DNA of 64,000 nt from an uncultured Prevotellaceae bacterium (GTDB lineage Bacteria > Bacteroidota > Bacteroidia > Bacteroidales > Bacteroidaceae), in assembly GCA_900543815.1 (NCBI GenBank), contig UQST01000002.1:62001-126000 (forward strand), given 5' to 3'. Both the position numbers and the translations under genes were made by a program. How positions within the stretch are numbered: the first letter of the stretch is position 1; every line of letters starts with the position of its first letter. The notes under the pieces are model-generated. The model saw only the letters and a program-made list of their open reading frames with translations. It had not been told where the DNA came from and made no database searches. Below, one piece after another: positions 35,115-43,173 of this stretch.

Positions 35115-35921
35115 ATGAAGAAGATTCTTACTCTCATGGCGGCTGCTGTGCTGGGCACAGTGGTTTACGCCCAGCCCAAGATTGTGGCTCATCGTGGTTA
35201 CTGGCGCACCGACGGCAGTGCACAGAACTCTATCACAGCGCTCCAGAAGGCAGCTACCCTCGGCTGCTATGGCTCAGAGTTTGACATGTGGGTGACGGCT
35301 GACGGAGTGCCCGTAGTGTTCCACGATGCCACAGTAGATGGCATCCGCATAGAGGATACCACCTATGCTACCCTGATGAATCACCGCTTGGCCAACGGAG
35401 AGTTCATACCTACCCTGCAGCAGTACCTCACTGAGGCTGCCAAGTGGAAGGACTGCAAGATCATCTTCGAGATAAAGACTCACCGCAACGACGTGCGTAA
35501 CAAGCGTGCTGCCGATATGGCAGTGGAGATGGTGCGCATGCTTGGACTGGAGAAGCATACCGAGTATATCGCCTTCAGCAAGGTGGTGTGCCAGCGCCTG
35601 CACGAGATTACCCCCGAGTCGAAGATTGCCTACCTGAGCGGTGACCTCACCCCTGCACAGGTCAAGGAGATGGGCCTCTCGGGCATTGACTACAACGAGG
35701 GTGTGTTCAAGAAGCACCCTGAGTGGCTGCAGGAAGCCAAGCAGCTGGGCATCGAGGTGAACGTTTGGACGGTGGATGGAGAGGATAATCTGCGCCATCA
35801 CGCCAACCTGGATGGCATCGACATCATCACTACCAACGACCCTGAAATACTGAAGGGTATCCTGGCAGAGCAGCAGCAAGCCAAGCAGCCAGCCGCCAAG
35901 AAGACCAAGAAGCGCAAGTGA
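35115..35921 (+). CDS. Glycerophosphodiester phosphodiesterase family protein
   Basis: 268 residues with a signal peptide (MKKILTLMAAAVLGTVVYA), so periplasmic or exported. The GDPD TIM-barrel signature is present: HRGYW at about 27-31, the acidic pair in SEFDMWVTADGVPVVFHDATV, and EIKTH with the metal-binding Glu. C-terminal GIEVNVWTVDGEDNLRH and GIDIITTNDPEIL are also typical. The enzyme hydrolyses glycerophosphodiesters to an alcohol and glycerol-3-phosphate. The last ~20 residues are Gln/Lys-rich (AKQPAAKKTKKRK). Its stop codon lies 10 bp before repeat array B. Confidence 0.92.
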   Translation: MKKILTLMAAAVLGTVVYAQPKIVAHRGYWRTDGSAQNSITALQKAATLGCYGSEFDMWVTADGVPVVFHDATVDGIRIEDTTYATLMNHRLANGEFIPTLQQYLTEAAKWKDCKIIFEIKTHRNDVRNKRAADMAVEMVRMLGLEKHTEYIAFSKVVCQRLHEITPESKIAYLSGDLTPAQVKEMGLSGIDYNEGVFKKHPEWLQEAKQLGIEVNVWTVDGEDNLRHHANLDGIDIITTNDPEILKGILAEQQQAKQPAAKKTKKRK

Positions 35922-35931
35922 CTGCCACGAC

Positions 35932-36019
35932 GCAGTGCGGTGCGATGGCTCACGCAGCGCGCTGCATTGGCCATCGCAGCACGGTGCATCGGCCATCGCA
36001 CCGCACTGTATTGTGGAAG
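35932..36019. repeat. 22-bp x 4 GCAG array, copy B
   Basis: Units start at 35932, 35954, 35976 and 35998. The two ends are a perfect inverted repeat (CAGTGCGGTGCGATGG with CCATCGCACCGCACTG), so the whole array can fold as one hairpin. Confidence 0.88.
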
Positions 36020-36048
36020 TGAAGAGTGAAGAGTGAAGAGTGAAAAGT
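36016..36048 (-). repeat. 7-bp GTGAAGA tract of composite element B
   Basis: Four GTGAAGA/GTGAAAA heptamers, the reverse complement of the TTTTCAC tract in elements A and C. Confidence 0.8.
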
Positions 36049-36091
36049 GCTGGCGCGGGGATATATGGTGTATTGCCATCCCCGCGCCAGC
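36049..36091. repeat. Hairpin of composite element B
   Basis: GCTGGCGCGGGGAT (36049-36062) pairs perfectly with ATCCCCGCGCCAGC (36078-36091). The loop (ATATGGTGTATTGCC) is the reverse complement of loop sequence in element A. Confidence 0.85.
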
Positions 36092-36092
36092 T

Positions 36093-36170
36093 CAATTCTT
36101 AATTCAAAATTCTCAATTCCTAATTACCTCGCAGCTCAATTCTTAATTCAAAATTCTTAATTCCTAATTG
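36093..36170 (-). repeat. AATT-type 7-bp tract of composite element B
   Basis: Two blocks of AATTCTT-AATTCAA-AATTCT heptamers about 44 bp apart. It ends 8 bp from the RNase R stop, so element B almost exactly fills the gap between two convergent genes. Confidence 0.85.
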
Positions 36171-36178
36171 TGGCGTAG

Positions 36179-38392
36179 CTACTCCCTGACAAGCTTGTAG
36201 TCCAGTTGCTTGCGGAAGAGATCGGCACGCGCTACCTGAATCTTTACCGTGTCGCCCAGGTTGTAGCAGTGATGAGTGGCTCGTCCACGCAGGCAGAAGT
36301 TCTTCTCATCGAACTCGTAGTAGTCATCCTTGAGGTCTCTCAGAGGCACCATACCCTCGCACTTGTTCTCGTTCACCTCTACGTAGAGGCCAAACTCCGT
36401 CACTCCGCTGATGGTTCCTTCGAACACCTCGCCCAGGCGGTCCTTCATGAACTCCACCTGCTTGTACTTTATGCTCGAGCGCTCGGCCTGTGCTGCCGTC
36501 TGCTCCATCTCGCTGCAGTGCTCGCACAGTTCCTCATATTTGTCACGTCCTACGCTGCGCCCACCCTCGGCATAGCGCGTCAGCAGGCGGTGCACCATAA
36601 GGTCGGGATAGCGTCGGATGGGGCTTGTGAAGTGGGTGTAATAGCGGAACGCCAGTCCGTAGTGCCCTACGTTCTGCACACTGTACTTGGCTTTCATCAT
36701 GGCCCTCAGGCTCACCATCTCCACCACATTCTGCTCTTTGCGGCCCTTCACTTCGCGCAGCAGCTTGTTGAGGTTGCGGCTCACGTCGTCCTTGGTGCCC
36801 GTAGTGCGCAACTTATAACCGAACTTACCCACGAAGTCGGCCAGGTTCATCAGCTTCTGAGGGTCGGGTGTGTCGTGTATTCGATATACAAATACCTTGG
36901 CCTTCTGCCCCTTGGCCACCTTGCCTATACTCTCTGCCACGGTTCGGTTGGCCAGCAGCATGAACTCCTCAATCAGTTTGTTGGCATCCTTGGACACCTT
37001 GAAGAAGACGCTCGTAGGCTTGCCCTTCTCGTCTATCTCGAAGCGTACCTCGCATCTGTCAAAGTCTATCGCGCCTCCGGCAAAGCGTCTGCGCCGCAGT
37101 TCCTTGGCCATGCGGTTGAGCATGATGAGCTCCTTGGCAAAGTGCTCGGCAGGCTCTGCATCGGGCGTGAGCGGCTCGTAGTGGTCGCCGGGGCTGTTGT
37201 AGTCCTCCTCGCTGGCCTCGTGATGTGCCTCCAGTACCTGCTGCACCTCCTCGTAGGTGAAGCGTCGGTTGCTGCGTATGACGGTGTGTGCCAGGTGCCA
37301 GTTCTGTATCTCGGCCTTCTCGTTGAGCGTAAAGATGACGCTGTAAGCCAGCTTGTCCTCGTCGGGACGCAGCGAGCAGATGTAGTTGCAGAGCCGCTCG
37401 GGCAGCATGGGAATGGTGCGATCGACCAGATACACGCTGGTGGAGCGCTTGAGTGCTTCGCGGTCGATGATGGATCCTTCGGGCACGTAGTGGCTCACGT
37501 CGGCGATGTGTACGCCCACCTCCCACAGTCCGCCGTCGAGCGCACGGATGCTCAGCGCATCGTCGAAGTCCTTGGCATCACGCGGGTCAATGGTGAAGGT
37601 CATCACCTCACGCATATCCTCACGCTTGGCCAACTCCTCTGCACTGATGCCCGGAAGCAGCTTGTCGGCAGCCTTCTCTACGGCTGCGGGGTACTTGTAG
37701 GGTAGTCCGTACTCTGCCAGGATGGCGTGCATCTCGGCATTGTTTTCGCCCGTCTTGCCCAGGATATCGATGACATGGCCCACGGGGTTCTTTGCGTTCT
37801 CGGGCCATTCGGTTATCTTCACCACGGCCTTGTCGCCGTCCTTGCCCTTCTTGAGCGCTGACTTGGGAATGAAGATATCGTTGGCCAGCGTGCGGTCTTC
37901 GGTGAGCAGGTAGGCGAAGTCCTTCTTGACCTCCAAGGTACCCACGAAGGTGTGGTCGGCCCGCTCTACTATTTCGGTCACGACAGCCTCTCTCACATGG
38001 TTCCTACGGCGCGCAACCATGGTGGCCTGCACCTTGTCGCCGTCCATGGCATGCATACTGTTGCGCTCGGCAACCAGTATCGGCTCTGTCCCGTCGGCGG
38101 GTTCGAACACGTTCTTGCCGTTTGCCTTGCGGCGGAAAGTGCCCTCCATCACCTGCGACGGAGTGTTCAGACTGAAATGGTAGCGTGGGTGCTCCTTGAT
38201 ATAATCGTCCATCAACATCTCGTCCAGCACGTCCATCATGAGCATCTTGGCAGGATGCGTCTTCAGATTCAGCGTGCGGTAGAGTGTCTTCAAGTCAAAT
38301 GTCTCGCCTGGCGCTTGCTGGAACATGTCCATGAGCAAGCCCTGCAGGTCTTTCTTCTTCAGGCGTTGGCCCGACTTCTTGTCCTTTCCCAT
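36179..38392 (-). CDS. rnr: Ribonuclease R (RNB family 3'-5' exoribonuclease)
   Basis: 737 residues. An N-terminal basic segment and winged-helix-like region (about 1-75) lead into OB-fold cold-shock domains (about 80-230), the RNB catalytic domain with DPRDAKDFDDALSI and HIADVSHYVPEGS, and a C-terminal S1 domain (about 640-725, GTISGVTEFGLYVEV). RNase R degrades structured RNA processively in the cytoplasm, including rRNA fragments and mRNA decay intermediates. The ATG at 38392 (MGKDKKSG) is preferred to an upstream TTG because it fits the promoter position and the family's usual start. The gene is monocistronic and convergent with the GDPD gene. Confidence 0.95.
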   Translation of the reverse strand: MGKDKKSGQRLKKKDLQGLLMDMFQQAPGETFDLKTLYRTLNLKTHPAKMLMMDVLDEMLMDDYIKEHPRYHFSLNTPSQVMEGTFRRKANGKNVFEPADGTEPILVAERNSMHAMDGDKVQATMVARRRNHVREAVVTEIVERADHTFVGTLEVKKDFAYLLTEDRTLANDIFIPKSALKKGKDGDKAVVKITEWPENAKNPVGHVIDILGKTGENNAEMHAILAEYGLPYKYPAAVEKAADKLLPGISAEELAKREDMREVMTFTIDPRDAKDFDDALSIRALDGGLWEVGVHIADVSHYVPEGSIIDREALKRSTSVYLVDRTIPMLPERLCNYICSLRPDEDKLAYSVIFTLNEKAEIQNWHLAHTVIRSNRRFTYEEVQQVLEAHHEASEEDYNSPGDHYEPLTPDAEPAEHFAKELIMLNRMAKELRRRRFAGGAIDFDRCEVRFEIDEKGKPTSVFFKVSKDANKLIEEFMLLANRTVAESIGKVAKGQKAKVFVYRIHDTPDPQKLMNLADFVGKFGYKLRTTGTKDDVSRNLNKLLREVKGRKEQNVVEMVSLRAMMKAKYSVQNVGHYGLAFRYYTHFTSPIRRYPDLMVHRLLTRYAEGGRSVGRDKYEELCEHCSEMEQTAAQAERSSIKYKQVEFMKDRLGEVFEGTISGVTEFGLYVEVNENKCEGMVPLRDLKDDYYEFDEKNFCLRGRATHHCYNLGDTVKIQVARADLFRKQLDYKLVRE

Positions 38393-38441
38393 AGTAGTAT
38401 AAGTTAGGTTCAACCATGACTGCCAACAGGCAACGTCATAG

Positions 38442-38449
38442 CAAAGTTA
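38442..38449 (-). promoter_or_regulatory. -7 promoter element, rnr
   Basis: TAACTTTG on the minus strand, 50 bp before the ATG at 38392. Confidence 0.6.
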
Positions 38450-38592
38450 ATGCTTTTTTCGTCTCCGCAGTCAGGTGCCATATTAAATAATGTATATAAA
38501 GGACAGACTTGTGGCGTTATTGGCCATTTCTGTTACGCTTATGTGGCGAAAAGACTGTACCTTTATGCCCGAAAGAGAAAACTGATAAGCGA

Positions 38593-39639
38593 ATGAACAT
38601 ATTGGTAACCGGAGCCAGTGGCTTCATAGGGAGTTATATAGTGGAGGAAGGTCTGCGCCAGGGTCATCAGGTGTGGGCAGGCGTGAGAAAGAGCAGCAGC
38701 AAGGCTTATCTGCAGGATGAGCGCATCCGCTTTGCCTGCCTCGACCTCTCCAGCAAGGCACGTCTGGCCGAACAGCTGTGTGCTCTGAAGGCTGAGATGG
38801 GCGGCTGCGGATGGGATGTGGTGGTGCACGCGGCCGGTGCCACCAAGTGTCTGCATGCCCAGGATTTCTATCGCACCAACTATGATGGTACGGTGCATCT
38901 GGTGGAGGCGCTGCGTGAGGCAGGCATGATGCCGTCACGGCTGGTGTATCTGAGCAGCCTGAGTGTGTTCGGGGCCATACGTGAGCAACCCGTGAGAAAG
39001 CCCACGCAGGACAACCCCTGGGTGTATGCTCCCATCCTGGGAACCGACTCCCCTGAGCCCAACACCGAGTATGGGCGCAGCAAGTGGAAGGCCGAACAGT
39101 GGCTGGCAGAGCAAAAGGACGTCCCCTACACCATACTCCGTCCCACAGGCGTGTATGGTCCGCGGGAGAAGGATTACTTCCTCATGGCACAGAGCATCAA
39201 GCAGCACACCGACTTCTCGGTGGGTTTCAAGCCTCAGGAAATCACCTTCGTGTATGTGATGGATGTGGTGCAGGCAGTCTTCAAGTGCATCGGCTCGCCC
39301 CAGGCAGTGGGCCGTGCCTACTTCCTGAGCGACGGTCAGGTGTATAACAGCCGCCGCTTCAGCGACCTCCTGCAGCAGTCGATGGGCAACCCCTGGGTGC
39401 TGCACATCAAGGCTCCACTGTGGTTCCTGCGCATCGTGTGTGCCTTGAGCGGTACTCTGAGCAAGGTCACAGGCCGCATGAATGCCCTCAACATGGACAA
39501 GTATCATATCCTGAGCCAGCGCAACTGGCAGTGTGACATCGAGCCAGCAAAGCGTGATTTCGGCTACGAACCGCAGTGGCCGCTGGAGCGTGGCGTACAG
39601 GCCGCTGTCAGGTGGTATCGTGAGAACGGCTGGCTGTAA
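38593..39639 (+). CDS. NAD-dependent epimerase/dehydratase (extended SDR)
   Basis: 348 residues starting MNILVTGASGFIGSY. The Rossmann glycine motif GASGFIG is at the N-terminus, and the catalytic Ser and YxxxK motifs appear as YLSSLSVFG and EYGRSKWK. RPTGVYGPREKDY is the family's substrate-side block. Such proteins act on nucleotide sugars or on steroid- and flavonoid-like substrates; nothing here fixes which. The C-terminal ~60 residues (DKYHILSQRNWQCDIEPAKRDFGYEPQ) match bacterial SDRs annotated as nucleoside-diphosphate-sugar epimerases. A TACCTTTA sequence at about 38558 could be a weak -7 element. An inverted repeat lies downstream. Confidence 0.85.
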   Translation: MNILVTGASGFIGSYIVEEGLRQGHQVWAGVRKSSSKAYLQDERIRFACLDLSSKARLAEQLCALKAEMGGCGWDVVVHAAGATKCLHAQDFYRTNYDGTVHLVEALREAGMMPSRLVYLSSLSVFGAIREQPVRKPTQDNPWVYAPILGTDSPEPNTEYGRSKWKAEQWLAEQKDVPYTILRPTGVYGPREKDYFLMAQSIKQHTDFSVGFKPQEITFVYVMDVVQAVFKCIGSPQAVGRAYFLSDGQVYNSRRFSDLLQQSMGNPWVLHIKAPLWFLRIVCALSGTLSKVTGRMNALNMDKYHILSQRNWQCDIEPAKRDFGYEPQWPLERGVQAAVRWYRENGWL

Positions 39640-39675
39640 GCCTGGAACCCTTAGGGCTATAGTCTCACAGTAAGA

Positions 39676-39748
39676 GTCCAGCCGCTTCGCTCGTGCCGGG
39701 GAAAGAGGTCTGATGACCTGTCCCTTTGGCTGGGCGAAGCGGCTGGAC
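39676..39748. repeat. 15-bp inverted repeat downstream of the epimerase gene
   Basis: GTCCAGCCGCTTCGC (39676-39690) pairs perfectly with GCGAAGCGGCTGGAC (39734-39748). The 43-bp loop holds a second stem, AGGTC-TGAT-GACCT. It lies between convergent genes and may be a bidirectional terminator. Confidence 0.75.
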
Positions 39749-39811
39749 GCTTTGTGATGAAGGCTTCTCCTGCCTGTACGGGCGGGAGAGGCCGGTGCCG
39801 GTTCCTCTTCT

Positions 39812-40117
39812 TCAGATTTCGAAGTCGAGGCAAGTGCGCACGGCGGTGTAGGGGCGTACCTTCGTGTTGGCCACCTCCTGGTGTGCGGGATGCTTGGCAT
39901 AGCCCTGCAGAGCCTCGGGTGACTCCAAGGTGCAGTCCAGCATCACGTCTGCTGTGGATGAGGGAAGCACGCCGTCAATCTGTACATGCACGCTCTGCAG
40001 ACCGGGCACCACGCCCTGCAGACCCTCCAGACCAGCCTTGATGCCGGCCTTCACTGTTTCTTTCTCCTCTGCGCTCAGCTCTTCGCGCAATTTCCATAGA
40101 ATGATGTGTTTAACCAT
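39812..40117 (-). CDS. Dabb (stress-responsive alpha/beta barrel) protein
   Basis: 101 residues forming a ferredoxin-like Dabb domain: the opening MVKHIILWKL, a central VHVQIDGVLPSSTADVMLDCTL and the closing HPAHQEVANTKVRPYTAVRTCLDFEI match the family pattern. These small dimeric proteins occur in many bacteria and plants; most have no assigned reaction. It is divergent from glyQS with a promoter at 40160, and convergent with the epimerase gene. Confidence 0.85.
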   Translation of the reverse strand: MVKHIILWKLREELSAEEKETVKAGIKAGLEGLQGVVPGLQSVHVQIDGVLPSSTADVMLDCTLESPEALQGYAKHPAHQEVANTKVRPYTAVRTCLDFEI

Positions 40118-40159
40118 AATAAAGTTGCGTTAATTGTTACACTTCTCTTCTTTTCTCTG

Positions 40160-40167
40160 CAAAGGTA
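40160..40167 (-). promoter_or_regulatory. -7 promoter element, Dabb gene
   Basis: TACCTTTG on the minus strand, 43 bp before the start at 40117. Confidence 0.6.
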
Positions 40168-40213
40168 ACTATTTTCGGCGTGCCAACGGGCTGTCCTATT
40201 GCAAGAAAAGCCG

Positions 40214-40221
40214 TATCTTTG
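40214..40221 (+). promoter_or_regulatory. -7 promoter element, glyQS
   Basis: TATCTTTG, 39 bp before the ATG at 40260. Its position rules out an in-frame start at 40134. Confidence 0.6.
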
Positions 40222-40259
40222 CATCCAAGATATATAAACTCAATATTATAGATACACTT

Positions 40260-41804
40260 ATGGCACAGCAAGAGGATGTATTCAAGAAAATAGTGTCCCA
40301 CTGCAAGGAGTACGGTTTCGTGTTCCCCAGCAGCGAGATTTACGATGGACTGGGCGCCGTATATGACTACGGACAGAACGGCGTGGAGTTGAAAAACAAC
40401 ATCAAGCAGTATTGGTGGAAGAGCATGGTGCAGTTGCACGACAATATCGTGGGGCTGGATGCCGCCATCTTCATGCACCCCACCACCTGGAAGGCCAGTG
40501 GACACGTGGATGCATTCAATGACCCTCTGATAGACAACCGCGACTCCAAGAAGCGTTATCGCGCTGATGTGCTCATCGAGGACCAGATAGCCAAGTACGA
40601 GGAGAAGATAGAAAAGGAGGTGGAGAAGGCACGCAAGCGCTTCGGCGAAGCATTCGATGAGGCCCAGTTCCGCTCTACCAATGCCCGCGTGCTGGAGCAC
40701 CAGCAGAAGCGTGACGCCCTGCATGAGCGTTACTCCAAGGCCATGAACGCCAACGACCTGGCTGAACTTCGCCAGATAATACTCGACGAGGAGATAGCCT
40801 GCCCCATCAGCGGCACCCGCAACTGGACTGAGGTGCGTCAGTTCAACCTGATGTTCAGCACCGAGGTGGGTTCTACAGCCGATGGCGCAAGCAAGATATA
40901 CCTGCGTCCTGAGACTGCTCAGGGCATCTTTGTCAACTATCTGAACGTGCAGAAGACGGGCCGCATGAAGCTCCCCTTCGGCATCGCACAGATAGGCAAG
41001 GCTTTCCGCAACGAGATAGTAGCACGCCAGTTCATCTTCCGCATGAGGGAGTTCGAACAGATGGAGATGCAGTTCTTCGTGAAGCCCGGCACGGAGCTCG
41101 ACTGGTTCAAGGCTTGGAAGAAGATCCGTATGAACTGGCACCAGGCTCTGGGCTTCGGTGCGGAGAACTACCGCTACCACGATCATGAGAAGCTGGCACA
41201 CTATGCCAACGCAGCCACCGATATCGAGTTCCGCATGCCCTTCGGCTTCAAGGAGGTGGAGGGAGTGCACTCGCGCACCAACTTCGACCTGAGCAGCCAT
41301 GCCAAGTACAGCGGTAAGAAGATAGAGTACTTCGACCCGGAGACCAACGAGAGCTACACTCCCTATGTCATCGAAACCTCAATCGGTGTGGATCGCATGT
41401 TCCTCTCGGTGATGTGCCACTCCTATGAGGAGCAGCAGCTGCCCGATGGCCAGACCCGTACCGTGCTGCATCTGCCGGCTGCCCTGGCGCCCATCAAGCT
41501 CGCCATCTTCCCGCTCACCAAGAAGGACGGACTGCCCGAGAAGGCTCAGGAGATATTCCGCGACCTGCGCTTCTACTTCAACTGCAAGTACGAGGAGAAG
41601 GATCAGATAGGCAAGAGATACCGCCGCATGGATGCCATCGGCTGCCCGTTCTGCGTGACCATAGACCAGCAGACACTGGAGGACAATACCGTGACTCTGC
41701 GTGACCGCGACACTATGGAGCAGACCCGAGTGAACATCCAGGACCTGAGAAGACTGGTGGAGGAGAAGGTGAGCATCGAATCTCTGCTCAAGAAACTGGA
41801 CTAA
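40260..41804 (+). CDS. glyQS: Glycyl-tRNA synthetase (single-chain, class II)
   Basis: 514 residues of the alpha2-type glycyl-tRNA synthetase that charges tRNA-Gly in the cytoplasm. The N-terminal IVSHCKEYGFVFPSSEIYDGLGAVYDYG is characteristic, class II motif 2 appears around GIAQIGKAFRNEI and FRMREFEQMEMQFF, and motif 3 as TSIGVDRMFL. A C-terminal anticodon-binding domain follows (about 420-514, LAPIKLAIFPL). The coiled insert KYEEKIEKEVEKARKRFGEAF is usual for the bacterial enzyme. The FKBP gene follows after 12 bp and is probably co-transcribed; a terminator lies at 42589. Confidence 0.95.
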   Translation: MAQQEDVFKKIVSHCKEYGFVFPSSEIYDGLGAVYDYGQNGVELKNNIKQYWWKSMVQLHDNIVGLDAAIFMHPTTWKASGHVDAFNDPLIDNRDSKKRYRADVLIEDQIAKYEEKIEKEVEKARKRFGEAFDEAQFRSTNARVLEHQQKRDALHERYSKAMNANDLAELRQIILDEEIACPISGTRNWTEVRQFNLMFSTEVGSTADGASKIYLRPETAQGIFVNYLNVQKTGRMKLPFGIAQIGKAFRNEIVARQFIFRMREFEQMEMQFFVKPGTELDWFKAWKKIRMNWHQALGFGAENYRYHDHEKLAHYANAATDIEFRMPFGFKEVEGVHSRTNFDLSSHAKYSGKKIEYFDPETNESYTPYVIETSIGVDRMFLSVMCHSYEEQQLPDGQTRTVLHLPAALAPIKLAIFPLTKKDGLPEKAQEIFRDLRFYFNCKYEEKDQIGKRYRRMDAIGCPFCVTIDQQTLEDNTVTLRDRDTMEQTRVNIQDLRRLVEEKVSIESLLKKLD

Positions 41805-41816
41805 ACACCCCCGAGC

Positions 41817-42503
41817 ATGGCACATACATTCAGCCGTCTGAGGGCTTTGGCTCTCTGCATGACCGCTCTGCTGGGAGCGTCCTGCCTGCTGACCTCGTGC
41901 GAGGAGACCACCGAGCAGTGGGATCCATATGAGAACTGGCAGGTGCGCAATATCGCATGGTTTGCCTCTGTGGCCGACTCGGCCCGCACAGCCATCAGCC
42001 AGGCCAAGGCCCAGTATGGCGACGAGTGGGAGAAGCATTGCGAGTGGCGCATGTACAAGACCCTGCAGCGCAGCGCATCCACGCGCGGTCCCCTCACCGA
42101 CAGTATCTGCTGCCGCATCCTGCAGCGCGGTACCGGGCAGACGGCTCCGGCCTTTACCGACAGCATACGTCTCAGTTTCCGTGGCTGGCTGATGCCCGCC
42201 GAGTACGAGAAGGAGGACGGCACGCTGGAGACCCGCATGCAGGTGTTCACCCAGACTTACTACGGTGACTACAACCCCGCAACGGCCGCCCCACAGGTGG
42301 GTGCCGTGAAGTCCTTCACCGAGGGCTTTGGTACGGTGCTTCAGTATATGGTGAAGGACGACGACTGGTTGGTGTACATCCCCAGTGACCTGGCCTATGG
42401 CGCAGAGTCCTCATCGTCAATCCCTGCCTACAGCACCTTGCTCTTCCGCATCCATCTGATGGGTGTGTATGAGAGTGGTTCGGGCGTGCCTGAGTGGAAG
42501 TAG
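41817..42503 (+). CDS. FKBP-type peptidyl-prolyl isomerase lipoprotein
   Basis: 228 residues with a lipoprotein signal (ALLGASCLLTSC, lipid-accepting Cys most likely 28, with a second Cys at 23), placing it in the membrane facing the periplasm. The FKBP domain is the C-terminal half: DSIRLSFRGWL, SFTEGFGTVLQYMVKDDDWLVYIPSDLAYG and the closing IPAYSTLLFRIHLMGV are the usual blocks. Family members catalyse proline isomerisation during folding of exported proteins. The start lies 12 bp after glyQS. The N-terminal ~75 residues between lipobox and domain are not recognised. Confidence 0.88.
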   Translation: MAHTFSRLRALALCMTALLGASCLLTSCEETTEQWDPYENWQVRNIAWFASVADSARTAISQAKAQYGDEWEKHCEWRMYKTLQRSASTRGPLTDSICCRILQRGTGQTAPAFTDSIRLSFRGWLMPAEYEKEDGTLETRMQVFTQTYYGDYNPATAAPQVGAVKSFTEGFGTVLQYMVKDDDWLVYIPSDLAYGAESSSSIPAYSTLLFRIHLMGVYESGSGVPEWK

Positions 42504-42517
42504 CCCTCTCCGGGGTA

Positions 42518-42745
42518 ATTTTGAATTGGGAATTTTGAATTAAGAATTGGGCTGGCGCGTTGTGCGGAGCTGAGTTCTGGGAAAATAAGACTGCGGTGTC
42601 TCATATCGGGCATCGCAGTCTTTTGTTTTGTCAGCCGCAACGCTATCGGTCAAGAACCAAGCTGCGAGGTAATTAGGAATGTTGAATTTTGAATTAAGAA
42701 TTGAGCTGCTAGGTAATTAGGAATCAAGAATGTTGAATTAAGAAA
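42518..42745 (+). repeat. AATT-type tracts of composite element C, one truncated copy
   Basis: A first tract (42518-42547) runs into GGGCTGGCGC but its hairpin partner arm is missing, and unrelated sequence with a terminator follows. A second full tract (about 42668-42745) leads into the complete hairpin. This looks like two element copies, the first truncated. Confidence 0.75.
42589..42630 (+). terminator. Rho-independent terminator of glyQS-FKBP
   Basis: GACTGCGGTG (42589-42598) pairs with CATCGCAGTC (42611-42620), then TTTTGTTTTG. The T-tract and the following CAGCC match the terminator at 31559. Confidence 0.85.
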
Positions 42746-42797
42746 AGTGCTGGCGCGGGGGTGACAATGCACCATACATCCCCGCGCCAGCACTTTT
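42743..42797. repeat. Hairpin of composite element C
   Basis: AAAAGTGCTGGCGCGGGG (42743-42760) pairs perfectly over 18 bp with 42780-42797. The loop (GTGACAATGCACCATACAT) keeps the AATNCACCAYA core of element A. Confidence 0.88.
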
Positions 42798-42830
42798 CAC
42801 TTTGCACTTTTCACTCTTCACTTCCCCAAT

Positions 42831-42918
42831 GCAGTGCGGTGCGATGCCCGACGCAGCGTGCTGCGATGGCTAATGCAACGCGCTGCGTGAACCATCGCAC
42901 CGCACTGCGTTTTTAGCC
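42831..42918. repeat. 22-bp x 4 GCAG array, copy C
   Basis: Units start at 42831, 42853, 42875 and 42897. The ends are a perfect inverted repeat (GCAGTGCGGTGCGATG with CATCGCACCGCACTGC) and the last unit is followed by GTTTTT. No gene is seen in 42504-43173. Confidence 0.88.
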
Positions 42919-42947
42919 CCATTGTTGTCTGTGTCCCCGCGCAGCAC

Positions 42948-43069
42948 TTTTCACTTTGCACTCTTCACTCTTCACTTCCCGCAGGGACCACTTTTCACTT
43001 TGCACTCTTCACTCTTCACTTCCCGCAGGGACCACTTTGCACTTTTCACTTTGCACTTTTCACTTATAT
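42948..43069 (+). repeat. TTTTCAC/TCTTCAC heptamer tract with CCCGCAGGGAC spacers
   Basis: Heptamers of TTTTCAC and TTTGCAC type alternate with two TTCCCGCAGGGACCAC spacers, as in element A but on the far side of array C. A shorter run lies at 42791-42822. Confidence 0.8.
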
Positions 43070-43173
43070 AATGCACCGCACTACGTTTTCCGGCCCAATT
43101 GGGCGTTGCGTGGCAAGGGGCGTGCCTCTCGGGGAATGGCAGGCTGCCGCCAGGCTCCCATGACGGTCGTCCT

